Source: an uncultured Alphaproteobacteria bacterium (GTDB taxonomy: Bacteria > Pseudomonadota > Alphaproteobacteria > UBA7985 > CAJQQZ01). From it: a stretch of DNA of 5,788 nt. This document shows, piece after piece, positions 1 to 5,788 of the stretch. The stretch spans positions 1 through 5,788 of the forward strand of contig CAJQQJ010000012.1 in NCBI GenBank assembly GCA_905480445.1, in the 5' to 3' direction. The notes under the pieces are model-generated. The model was not told the origin of the DNA. It ran no database searches and saw only the letters and a program-made list of their open reading frames with translations. The stretch's first letter is position 1. Each line of letters opens with the position of its first letter. The position numbers and the translations under genes are program-made.

Positions 1-1492
1 CCCTGGTTTCATCAACATGACCCTCAACAAAGATTTCTGGGCATCCCAAGTTGGTGCGATTTTGAGCCAAGGTCGGGACTATGGTAATTCAACAATCGGC
101 GCCAATGCCAAGATTAATGTTGAATATGTCTCCGCCAACCCAACTGGCCCGCTTCATATCGCCCACGCGCGCGGTGCCGTTATCGGTGACGCTCTGGCAA
201 ACTTGCTTGCGAAGGCTGGCTACGACGTCACGAAAGAATACTACATCAATGACGCCGGTTCTCAGATCGACACGCTAGCTCGGTCTTCTTACCTGCGTTA
301 CCGAGAAGCCTTTGGCGAAGAGATCACAATTCCCGAAGGTTTCTACCCTGGTGATTATTTGGTTGCTGTTGGCGAGAACCTAAAAGCCAGAGACGGTGAC
401 AAGTGGATGAATGCGGAGGAGGCCGACTGGCTGCCAGTTGTGCGAGATTTTGCTTCTGACGCAATGGTGGTAAAAATCAAAGAAGATCTGGCGCAGCTCG
501 ACATTGTTCAGACTTTCAGTTCGGAAAAGGCACTGGTTAAAAGCGGTGCAGTAGAACGTGCATTCAAAATGATGGATGAAAAAGGTGTCATGTATCGCGG
601 TGTCTTGGAGCCACCGAAAGGTAAGGCGCCAGAAGATTGGGAACCTAGAGAGCAGTGGCTCTTTAAGGCAACAGATTTTGGCGATGATGTTGACAGGCCT
701 GTTCAGAAATCAGATGGCAGCTGGACTTACTTTGCCAACGACGTGGCCTACCACTTTGATAAGCATGAACGGGGTTTCGTTGAGATGGTCGACATCTTCG
801 GGGTTGACCATGGTGGCTATGTCAAGCGGATGAAAGCAGCTGTCCAAGCGATAACTTCCGTCGAAGGCAGTCTAGATATTCTGCTCTGTAACCTGGTCAA
901 ACTGAGCAGGGGTGGTGAACAGGTAAAGATGTCGAAAAGGTCCGGAAACTTCATCACACTGAGAGAAGTCGTTGAAGAAGTCGGAAAAGACATTGTTCGC
1001 TTTTTGATGTTAACGAGAAAACCTGATGCGCCTTTAGATTTCGATTTAGACCTAGTGATACAGTCATCACCCGACAATCCGGTGTGGTATTTGCATTATG
1101 CAAATGCAAGAATAGAAGCATTATTCAAAATGACTCGAGATTTATTGCCTGATCTTGAAATAAATGATAAAGATTTACTTGGTGCAGACCTAGGATTACT
1201 TGGCGAATCTGAAGAATTGAACCTCATAAAGCAACTAACGGCTTGGCCAAGAGTTGTAGAGAGTTCGGCAAAGGCCAGGGAACCCCATAGAATTGCATTT
1301 TATTTGAATGACGTGTCCGCCGCTTTCCAACGCTGGTACAGCACAGGAAATAAGAACGCAGCACTTAGGGTCGTTGTTCAAGGGGACAAAGATTTAACAA
1401 CAGCGCGTTTGGCCCTAGCCAAAGCGACAGCTCATGTGATTGCATCGGGCTTAGCTATTATGGGGGTCGAGCCGCTCAAGGAGATGCGTTAA
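1..1492 (+). CDS. argS: Arginyl-tRNA synthetase, 5'-truncated by the window edge
   Basis: Class I aminoacyl-tRNA synthetase that charges tRNA-Arg with arginine using ATP in the cytoplasm. The reading frame is open from base 2 (PGFIN just before the ATG at 17), and PGFIN followed by TLNKDFW matches the conserved end of the N-terminal Add1 domain. The ATG at 17 is therefore an internal methionine, and roughly 85-95 residues lie upstream, judged against the usual family length of about 580. Counting from that Met, the ATP-binding signature is HIAH at residues 47-50 within ANPTGPLHIAHARG. A GVDHGGYV segment begins at 262, KMSKR is at 304-308, and the DALR anticodon-binding domain fills about 365-491, ending in ASGLAIMGVEPLKEM. 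Two oddities are an alanine in place of the usual glycine of the HIGH motif, and markedly lower G+C around 1081-1200 than near 121-180. The stop codon TAA overlaps the next start by one base. The identification is very secure. Confidence 0.97.
   Translation, partial: PGFINMTLNKDFWASQVGAILSQGRDYGNSTIGANAKINVEYVSANPTGPLHIAHARGAVIGDALANLLAKAGYDVTKEYYINDAGSQIDTLARSSYLRYREAFGEEITIPEGFYPGDYLVAVGENLKARDGDKWMNAEEADWLPVVRDFASDAMVVKIKEDLAQLDIVQTFSSEKALVKSGAVERAFKMMDEKGVMYRGVLEPPKGKAPEDWEPREQWLFKATDFGDDVDRPVQKSDGSWTYFANDVAYHFDKHERGFVEMVDIFGVDHGGYVKRMKAAVQAITSVEGSLDILLCNLVKLSRGGEQVKMSKRSGNFITLREVVEEVGKDIVRFLMLTRKPDAPLDFDLDLVIQSSPDNPVWYLHYANARIEALFKMTRDLLPDLEINDKDLLGADLGLLGESEELNLIKQLTAWPRVVESSAKAREPHRIAFYLNDVSAAFQRWYSTGNKNAALRVVVQGDKDLTTARLALAKATAHVIASGLAIMGVEPLKEMR
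1478..1483 (+). promoter_or_regulatory. Shine-Dalgarno site for the SPOR gene inside argS
   Basis: AAGGAG lies 8 nt before the ATG at 1492, within the last codons of argS. It is the strongest ribosome binding site seen in the window. With the TAATG stop/start overlap it fixes the start of the SPOR gene and points to translational coupling with argS. Confidence 0.8.
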
Positions 1493-2904
1493 TGCATTTT
1501 AACAGAACACCCGGGGCAAATTACGGCCCTAAAGATCGGGAGTTCCTAGAGAGAGAAAATCAGACAGCCACTGTTCAAGAGGCTGATTCCATCGGTGATC
1601 ATTCTATCACTGACAGTGTTTCTCACGACGGTTCTCAAAGCGGTTCTCATTTTCAGGATCCTATTGCAACCTTCTGGCAAAATCTTGACCAGCTAGGTGA
1701 AGCCAGTCCGCGTATTGCTGAAGAATTTCAAAAGGCCCTAAACGAGGCCTCCAATCCTACGGTGAATAGCAGAACAAGCCTTGACCCTGGTCAACCTGTG
1801 CCTTCCAATCGCTACCACGGTCGCGGTTTTGACGGCGCTTCAGTCAGCGAGCCAATAGCTCAAATGACAGACCCGGATTGGGACGATCATCTTTCTGTTT
1901 CGGCAGAAGAAGCAAACAAGCCCTTGGACTTCAATGGGAATTCAAACCTCATAGGCCAGCATGATTTGCATTCACCTTTTACCACTGAACAAGATGATCT
2001 GCCGCTGCATTCTTTTGCAGAAGGTGAGAAGCGGCGCAGCCGATCAAGATTGCCGATCGCATGGAAAACTTACAGAGTCCCGGTGTTTTTAGCGACGGCT
2101 TGTGTCGCCCTACTGACCGGCGCTAGCTATGCCGCTATTGAATTTTCTAAGCCAGTTTCTGTTGCTCAGAATTCAATTCCGCTGATTAAGGTTTCAGAAA
2201 TCGCGGAGCGTTCTAGACCCGACGTTGCTGGTGGAATTACCGTTCCAGACCAAGACAAGCTTGTTCTTAACGGACTAGCCGCAGCACCACTCGAAGACCG
2301 ACTTATGCCTGCACCTGAGTTACCAACAGCTGTTACTGCAACGACCGCTAGTTGGACGATTGATAACGGCAGCCTGAGCATTGAAGGACTAGCCGCTGCA
2401 CCTGTTAACTTTGACGGTGACCGGCCTATCATTATCGACGAAACGGTTGTTCAAGAAGCCCCTGAAACACCACGTTTGTTTGGTGAAGCCGCTAACTCTT
2501 ACGATCCGGCAGCAATCAGACTTGATGGCTCAGTCGCAAGCAACGACCCTACTGTTCAGCTCGTGCAGTTAGATACAGGAACGCAGAGTGATGCGCCAGC
2601 CGTAGAGGTGCCCAGCACACCGCAAGCACCAGCGCTTTTGCCTAATCAGGTACTCAGTCCCTATGGCGTACAAACGGCTTCGTTCAGAAAGCCTGAGAGC
2701 GCCAAAGCGGAGTGGAAACGCTTGCAACGTAAGCACCCAGATCTACTTGGTGACATGGTGTTGCGTGTACAACGCGCTGAGCTTAGCAGTGGTGTTTGGT
2801 TCAGACTGCAAGCAGGGCCGATCCCGAACAAAATCACGGCCCTAGATCTTTGCGCGCAGCTTCTCAGTCGCGGAGAGAAGTACTGCATTCCAGTGAAGAA
2901 ATAG
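1492..2904 (+). CDS. Membrane-anchored SPOR-domain protein
   Basis: A 470-residue bitopic protein. Residues 1-180 are hydrophilic, acidic and of low complexity, probably a disordered cytoplasmic region. A basic stretch, KRRSRSR (180-186), precedes one hydrophobic segment at about 196-217, which predicts an N-in, C-out inner-membrane protein. Residues 218-390 form a periplasmic linker rich in Pro, Ala, Asp and Thr with a repeated GLAAAP motif at 261-266 and 299-304. Residues about 391-467 form the SPOR domain, starting YGVQTASF, with VWFRLQAGP in the middle and two late cysteines (454 and 464) at positions typical of the domain. SPOR domains bind glycan strands lacking stem peptides at division septa, so a role in cell division or septal wall remodelling is inferred. 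A SPOR gene directly after argS is a recurrent alphaproteobacterial arrangement (from memory). The function of the long N-terminal tail is unknown. Start choice is secure from the ribosome binding site and the TAATG junction. Confidence 0.92.
   Translation: MHFNRTPGANYGPKDREFLERENQTATVQEADSIGDHSITDSVSHDGSQSGSHFQDPIATFWQNLDQLGEASPRIAEEFQKALNEASNPTVNSRTSLDPGQPVPSNRYHGRGFDGASVSEPIAQMTDPDWDDHLSVSAEEANKPLDFNGNSNLIGQHDLHSPFTTEQDDLPLHSFAEGEKRRSRSRLPIAWKTYRVPVFLATACVALLTGASYAAIEFSKPVSVAQNSIPLIKVSEIAERSRPDVAGGITVPDQDKLVLNGLAAAPLEDRLMPAPELPTAVTATTASWTIDNGSLSIEGLAAAPVNFDGDRPIIIDETVVQEAPETPRLFGEAANSYDPAAIRLDGSVASNDPTVQLVQLDTGTQSDAPAVEVPSTPQAPALLPNQVLSPYGVQTASFRKPESAKAEWKRLQRKHPDLLGDMVLRVQRAELSSGVWFRLQAGPIPNKITALDLCAQLLSRGEKYCIPVKK
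2272..2402 (+). repeat. Short intragenic direct repeat encoding GLAAAP twice
   Basis: A 17-bp stretch at 2272-2288 recurs at 2386-2402 with one mismatch, 114 bp (38 codons) apart and in frame. Both copies encode GLAAAP, in the contexts VLNGLAAAPLED and SIEGLAAAPVNF. They lie in the periplasmic linker between the membrane segment and the SPOR domain. The near identity at DNA level, including the same codons for Gly-Leu-Ala, suggests a small internal duplication or a conserved short motif rather than chance. No function is assigned. Confidence 0.6.
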
Positions 2905-2924
2905 ATCTTCAAAACAGATCTTCA
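2903..2924 (+). repeat. 9-bp direct repeat after the SPOR stop codon
   Basis: AGATCTTCA occurs at 2903-2911 and again at 2916-2924, 13 bp apart, beginning in the stop codon of the SPOR gene. It is AT-rich and short, so chance or slippage is a sufficient explanation. It is listed because the rest of the spacer up to the terminator shows nothing else. Confidence 0.4.
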
Positions 2925-2949
2925 CATACATCTTAATTGAACTATCGAG

Positions 2950-2984
2950 TTAGGCGGGCTATTGGGTCCGCCTAATTTCTTTTT
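2950..2984 (+). terminator. Intrinsic terminator after argS-SPOR
   Basis: A perfect 8-bp stem (TTAGGCGG at 2950-2957 pairing with CCGCCTAA at 2968-2975) encloses a 10-nt loop and is followed at once by the T-rich run TTTCTTTTT (2976-2984). This is the classic Rho-independent layout on the + strand. It lies 45 nt after the SPOR stop and 29 nt before the M50 start, so it separates the argS-SPOR unit from the M50-scpAB unit. I found no convincing sigma-70 type promoter between the T-run and the next start. Confidence 0.85.
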
Positions 2985-3013
2985 GAGAGCATTTCTAACA
3001 GAGAGTTTTCCTG

Positions 3014-3703
3014 ATGCCTGACTTGCTTCAAATCGCTGAGCGCCTTTCCATTTGGGCACTGCCGATCCTTATCGCTATTACCTTCCACGAAGCGGCTCAT
3101 GCCTGGGCTGCCCACAAACTAGGGGATGATACCGCGCACAGGATGGGACGGGTCAGCTTCAATCCTTTGGTGCATATTGATCCGCTGGGAACAATCGTAT
3201 TTCCACTTCTCTGCGTTTTGATGCCAGGCGGTTTTCTCTTCGGTTGGGCAAAACCTGTCCCTGTTTTCTTCGGAGGTTTACGAAACCCAAAGCGTGACAT
3301 GGTGTTGGTGGCCGCCGCTGGTCCACTGGTGAATTTCGCATTGGCGGTTGTCGCAGCTATAGGTTTGAATATTTTCAGCCGCTTCACCGATTCGTCGATT
3401 GCAACCTGGTTGGTCAGTATGTTTGAGGCCGCAATCATCTTCAATTTGGTGCTTGCCTTCTTTAATTTGATTCCGATTCCTCCCCTGGACGGCGGTCGAA
3501 TAGCGGTTGGCTTGCTCCCAATGTCTCTCGCTAAACCATTGGCAAGATTGGAAAAATACGGTTTCATGATTATCATTGGCTGTTTCTTGATATTGCCTAT
3601 GTTGCTAGAGCCCGCTGGTATTAACTTCTCTCTTTTTGATTGGTTGGTTTTGAAGCCCCTTAACTTCGTGCTACCTTTCTTTGAATTTATAGTGGGTATT
3701 TAG
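3014..3703 (+). CDS. Compact M50 (site-2 type) membrane metalloprotease
   Basis: A 229-residue polytopic membrane protein. The zinc-binding motif HEAAH is at residues 25-29 in the first hydrophobic segment. The second family motif, NLIPIPPLDGGR (151-162), supplies the third zinc ligand Asp159. A GPLVN motif (103-107) opens another hydrophobic segment. I count about five or six membrane segments (roughly 8-34, 58-76, 96-121, 129-153, 173-195, with a weaker one near the C terminus). There is no PDZ domain, so this is not RseP. It fits the short subgroup that includes uncharacterised YwhC-like proteins, and all catalytic residues are intact. Members of the wider family cut transmembrane helices within the bilayer; the substrate here is unknown. 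The ATG at 3014 has a modest AGAGAG 8 nt upstream (3000-3005). The gene follows a terminator and precedes scpA by a few dozen bases, so it probably leads the scpAB operon. Confidence 0.93.
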   Translation: MPDLLQIAERLSIWALPILIAITFHEAAHAWAAHKLGDDTAHRMGRVSFNPLVHIDPLGTIVFPLLCVLMPGGFLFGWAKPVPVFFGGLRNPKRDMVLVAAAGPLVNFALAVVAAIGLNIFSRFTDSSIATWLVSMFEAAIIFNLVLAFFNLIPIPPLDGGRIAVGLLPMSLAKPLARLEKYGFMIIIGCFLILPMLLEPAGINFSLFDWLVLKPLNFVLPFFEFIVGI

Positions 3704-3731
3704 CTCACCCTTACTGACGACAACCTATTGG

Positions 3732-3736
3732 ACAGG
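3732..3736 (+). promoter_or_regulatory. Likely ribosome binding site deciding the scpA start
   Basis: ACAGG ends 9 nt before the GTG at 3746. The alternative in-frame start, TTG at 3728, has no purine-rich site upstream (the preceding bases are GACGACAACCTA). The GTG is therefore preferred, although the site is short. Confidence 0.45.
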
Positions 3737-3745
3737 TCAAAGATC

Positions 3746-4555
3746 GTGGCAGATCAAGACACAACAGACGTTTGGTCTGAAGACCAGAGCTTTCTCGAAT
3801 TTGACGAGGACCGTGAACGCCTAGAGCTTCAGCTTGATGGCTTTGAAGGGCCCATCGATCTGCTGTTGAGTTTGGCGCGCGATAAGAAGATTGACCTCGT
3901 ACAGATATCCATCCTGGAATTGGTTGAGCAGTATTTAGTTTTTGTCAAAAAAGCACAACGGATTAATCTAGAGCTCGCAGCTGACTATCTCGTGATGGCT
4001 GCCTGGTTGGCCTACCTGAAATCCAGACTTCTCATTCCCACCCCCAAAAGTGAAGACGAGCCCAGTGGCGCTGAAATGGCAGCCGAGCTGGCCTTCCAAT
4101 TGCGCCGCTTGCAGGCGATGCGCGAAGCAAGCGCTAAGTTGGTGGACCGTGCGCAATTGGGCACGCACTTCTTTGAGAGGGGCGAGCCGCAAGAAATTGA
4201 AGTCGTTAGGAACTCCGAGCTCAATTGTAATCTCTTTGATTTGTTACAGGCTTACGGCCGTCAACAGCGCCGAACAGAGCAAGTCGCTTTGCCTTTCGAA
4301 AGAGCTGAGATTTTCACCTATGAAGCGGCTCTTGAAAAACTGCGTTCTTTTTCTTCGAAAATTCCGGACTGGGCTGTTCTCTCTGATTTCATGCCAACGG
4401 ACCTCAGAGGTGTGATGCAGCAGAAATCAGCCAAGGCCTCATTCTTTGTCGCCTCGTTGGAAATGGTCAGAACGGGCCAGCTTGATTTGAGGCAAGACGA
4501 GCTGTTTGGTCCGATTTTTATTCGGGACAGTCAAACGAAACGCGAAGTACAGTGA
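3746..4555 (+). CDS. scpA: Segregation and condensation protein A (kleisin subunit)
   Basis: ScpA is the kleisin of the bacterial SMC complex. It bridges the SMC heads and binds a ScpB dimer, acting on the nucleoid in chromosome compaction and segregation. Starting at GTG 3746 the protein has 269 residues. After an acidic leader comes the family hallmark FEGPIDLLLSLAR (33-45), then KKIDLVQISI (47-56) and the helix LAADYLVMAAWLAYLKSRLLIP (about 77-98), which is the N-terminal SMC-neck-binding region. The middle is charged and helical and would contact ScpB. The C-terminal part (about 190-265, with FSSKIPDWAVLSDF) fits the winged-helix domain that contacts the SMC head. Length is normal. A TTG at 3728 would add six residues but lacks a ribosome binding site. 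The gene lies 42 nt after the M50 gene and 7 nt before scpB. The identification is secure; the exact start is less so. Confidence 0.93.
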   Translation: MADQDTTDVWSEDQSFLEFDEDRERLELQLDGFEGPIDLLLSLARDKKIDLVQISILELVEQYLVFVKKAQRINLELAADYLVMAAWLAYLKSRLLIPTPKSEDEPSGAEMAAELAFQLRRLQAMREASAKLVDRAQLGTHFFERGEPQEIEVVRNSELNCNLFDLLQAYGRQQRRTEQVALPFERAEIFTYEAALEKLRSFSSKIPDWAVLSDFMPTDLRGVMQQKSAKASFFVASLEMVRTGQLDLRQDELFGPIFIRDSQTKREVQ

Positions 4556-4562
4556 GCACAAA

Positions 4563-5267
4563 ATGATGACGATGAGCCACTTTGACAAAATTAGATTACT
4601 AGAAGCTCTGTTGTTTGCGAGCGATAGCCCCGTCACGACCAAGGACTTGTCCTATCATATGCCGGATGGGACCGATACTGATGCGCTGTTGCAAGAGTTG
4701 TCAGAACTCTATTCGAACCGGGGCGTTAACCTTCTAAAGATTGAAAAAGCCTGGGCATTTAGAACGGCTGCTGACTTAGCTAACGACCTAAAAATAGAAA
4801 AAACGGTTCGCCAGAAACTGTCAAGAGCGGGCCTCGAGACCCTGTCCATCATTGCCTATCATCAGCCAGTGACACGCCCTGAAATCGAAGAAATCCGTGG
4901 TGTTCACATATCTAGAGGCACGATCGATACTTTGTTAGAGCTTGGTTGGATCGAGTTGAAAGGACATCGCCAAGTCCCTGGACGCCCTTCTACCTGGGGC
5001 ACTACGCTCGCTTTTCTTGATCATTTCGGTCTTGAATCAGTGAAAGATTTGCCTGGCGTTGAGGAACTGAAAGCCTCAGGTCTCCTGGATAGCCGTGCAT
5101 CCTTGGCCAGTGAAGCGATGGGGGCTTCCTCAATGGAAGTCGAGCAGCAAGGGCCGTTGGACTCAGAAGAAGGCGAAGCAGGGGTTGAGGTGAACACCTC
5201 CATTGACCATATCGAAGCTGAAGACAGCATTCCGATGGAAGACCAGATTGAAAACACTGATGCCTGA
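4563..5267 (+). CDS. scpB: Segregation and condensation protein B
   Basis: ScpB dimerises and binds the central part of ScpA, completing the SMC-ScpAB complex. The 234-residue product has two winged-helix domains. The first covers about 8-75 (LLEALLFASDSPVT near its start). The second covers about 86-160 and carries the family signature LSRAGLETLSIIAYHQPVTR (86-105), IEEIRGV (108-114) and GRPSTWGTT (140-148). Residues about 183-234 form a strongly acidic, probably disordered tail (many Glu and Asp), a common lineage-variable extension. The ATG at 4563 is chosen because it lies 7 nt after the scpA stop with GTGAG (4552-4556) as a plausible ribosome site; ATGs at 4566 and 4572 are alternatives. 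An upstream in-frame TTG at 4506 would sit deep inside scpA and is unlikely. The gene's last 8 bp overlap the start of the ABC ATPase gene. Confidence 0.94.
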   Translation: MMTMSHFDKIRLLEALLFASDSPVTTKDLSYHMPDGTDTDALLQELSELYSNRGVNLLKIEKAWAFRTAADLANDLKIEKTVRQKLSRAGLETLSIIAYHQPVTRPEIEEIRGVHISRGTIDTLLELGWIELKGHRQVPGRPSTWGTTLAFLDHFGLESVKDLPGVEELKASGLLDSRASLASEAMGASSMEVEQQGPLDSEEGEAGVEVNTSIDHIEAEDSIPMEDQIENTDA

Positions 5268-5788
5268 AGCAGCCTTAGAATTGGTTGACGTTCGCCTTGC
5301 CTACAAAGGCTTTGCGGCCCTCGATGGCATGAGTTTGCGATTGGAACCAGGCGAGGTTGTCTGCCTGCTGGGACCCTCCGGCTGTGGTAAAACAACGACT
5401 CTTAGAATGTCAGCAGGTCTTGAACAGCCTGAAAGTGGCCAGGTCAAGATCGATGGCAAGGTTGTCACTGATTCGAAGACCTTTTTGCCGCCTGAAAAAC
5501 GCAACGTCGCCTTTATGTTTCAGGACTACGCTCTTTTCCCTCATTTGACAGTTCTGAAGAACGTGGCCTTTGGCTTGCGTAAACTGCCCAAAGCCGAACG
5601 TTTGCCAGCCGCTCAAGCCGCAATCGACCGTGTGTCTATGACGGGCTATGAGGATCACTTTCCACATATGCTTTCAGGCGGCCAACAGCAGCGCGTGGCA
5701 CTTGCCAGGGCACTGGTGACTAAACCTAAGCTCTTGTTGCTTGACGAGCCTTTCTCTGGACTGGATATCTCGCTGAGAGCTGAAATGC
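5260..5788 (+). CDS. ABC-transporter ATPase, FbpC/PotA-like, 3'-truncated by the window edge
   Basis: The cytoplasmic ATP-hydrolysing subunit of an ABC importer; the first 176 residues are present. Visible elements in order are the A-loop Tyr15, Walker A GPSGCGKTT (38-46), Q-loop FQDYALFPH (87-95), signature LSGGQQQR (138-145), Walker B LLLLDEP (158-164) and the D-loop SGLD (166-169). All catalytic positions are intact. The PPEKRNVAFMFQDYALFPH context is typical of ATPases for ferric iron, polyamine, sulfate or similar substrates. The C-terminal regulatory domain that would help decide among them lies outside the window, as do any permease or binding-protein genes, so the substrate is undetermined. 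The ATG at 5260 overlaps the scpB stop by 8 bp and the ribosome site is weak, which suggests translational coupling to scpB. The ATPase fold is certain; the FbpC-like label is moderate. Confidence 0.9.
   Translation, partial: MPEAALELVDVRLAYKGFAALDGMSLRLEPGEVVCLLGPSGCGKTTTLRMSAGLEQPESGQVKIDGKVVTDSKTFLPPEKRNVAFMFQDYALFPHLTVLKNVAFGLRKLPKAERLPAAQAAIDRVSMTGYEDHFPHMLSGGQQQRVALARALVTKPKLLLLDEPFSGLDISLRAEM

Noticed and set aside
17..19. ATG at 17 as the true start of argS
   Set aside because: The frame is open upstream and encodes PGFIN, a conserved ArgS segment. Starting here would remove the N-terminal tRNA-binding domain, so the gene extends beyond the left edge.
2895..2910. Small inverted repeat GAAGA/TCTTC at the end of the SPOR gene
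   Set aside because: Only a 5-bp stem with weak pairs and no T-run; the real terminator lies at 2950-2984.
2937..2965. Possible promoter: TTGAAC (2937-2942), 17-bp gap, TATTGG (2960-2965)
   Set aside because: Spacing is ideal, but the match is only 4/6 and 3/6 to the sigma-70 consensus, and the -10 lies in the terminator loop. Not strong enough to annotate.
3097..3576. 159-codon open frame on the - strand opposite the M50 gene
   Set aside because: It lies wholly antisense to a gene with intact zinc-protease motifs, and its translation is rich in Lys, Pro and Thr without any recognisable domain. It is best explained as a shadow of the codon bias of the M50 gene.
4506..4562. Upstream TTG extension of scpB into scpA
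   Set aside because: It would add 19 residues without ScpB similarity and force a 50-bp overlap with scpA. The ATG at 4563 fits the family start and spacing better.
5021..5395. 124-codon open frame on the - strand across the scpB-ABC junction
   Set aside because: It is antisense to two well-supported genes and has no recognisable domain or ribosome site that I could support.

Overview
The window reads as ordinary chromosomal housekeeping DNA from an alphaproteobacterium of moderate G+C. Evidence for that group is the gene pair arginyl-tRNA synthetase followed by a membrane-anchored SPOR protein, placed close to scpA-scpB, together with the style of the ArgS catalytic motifs. I cannot name a genus. 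All genes lie on the + strand, coding density is very high, and no RNA gene, CRISPR array, insertion sequence or phage gene is visible.

Layout. Positions 1-1492 hold the 3' five-sixths of argS, whose N-terminal domain lies upstream of the window. Positions 1492-2904 encode a 470-residue bitopic SPOR-domain protein that starts inside the argS stop codon (TAATG), so the two are almost certainly translationally coupled. A clear intrinsic terminator at 2950-2984 closes this unit. Positions 3014-3703 encode a compact integral-membrane M50 (site-2 type) metalloprotease without a PDZ domain. Next come scpA (about 3746-4555) and scpB (4563-5267), the non-SMC subunits of the bacterial condensin. The last gene, starting at 5260 and overlapping the end of scpB by 8 bp, is the N-terminal part of an ABC-transporter ATPase resembling the FbpC/PotA importer class; it runs off the right edge.

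How they fit together. Two transcription units are likely: (upstream)-argS-SPOR, ending at the terminator, and M50-scpA-scpB-ABC. ScpA and ScpB join SMC (not in the window) in chromosome organisation and segregation. The SPOR protein probably recognises septal peptidoglycan during division. The M50 protease and the ABC ATPase have no proven link to these processes. The point most worth following is gene order: in many alphaproteobacteria, as I recall, nagZ sits between the SPOR gene and scpA, and tatA follows scpB. Here an M50 protease and an ABC ATPase hold those places. I see no convincing undescribed system; the findings are modest and graded accordingly.
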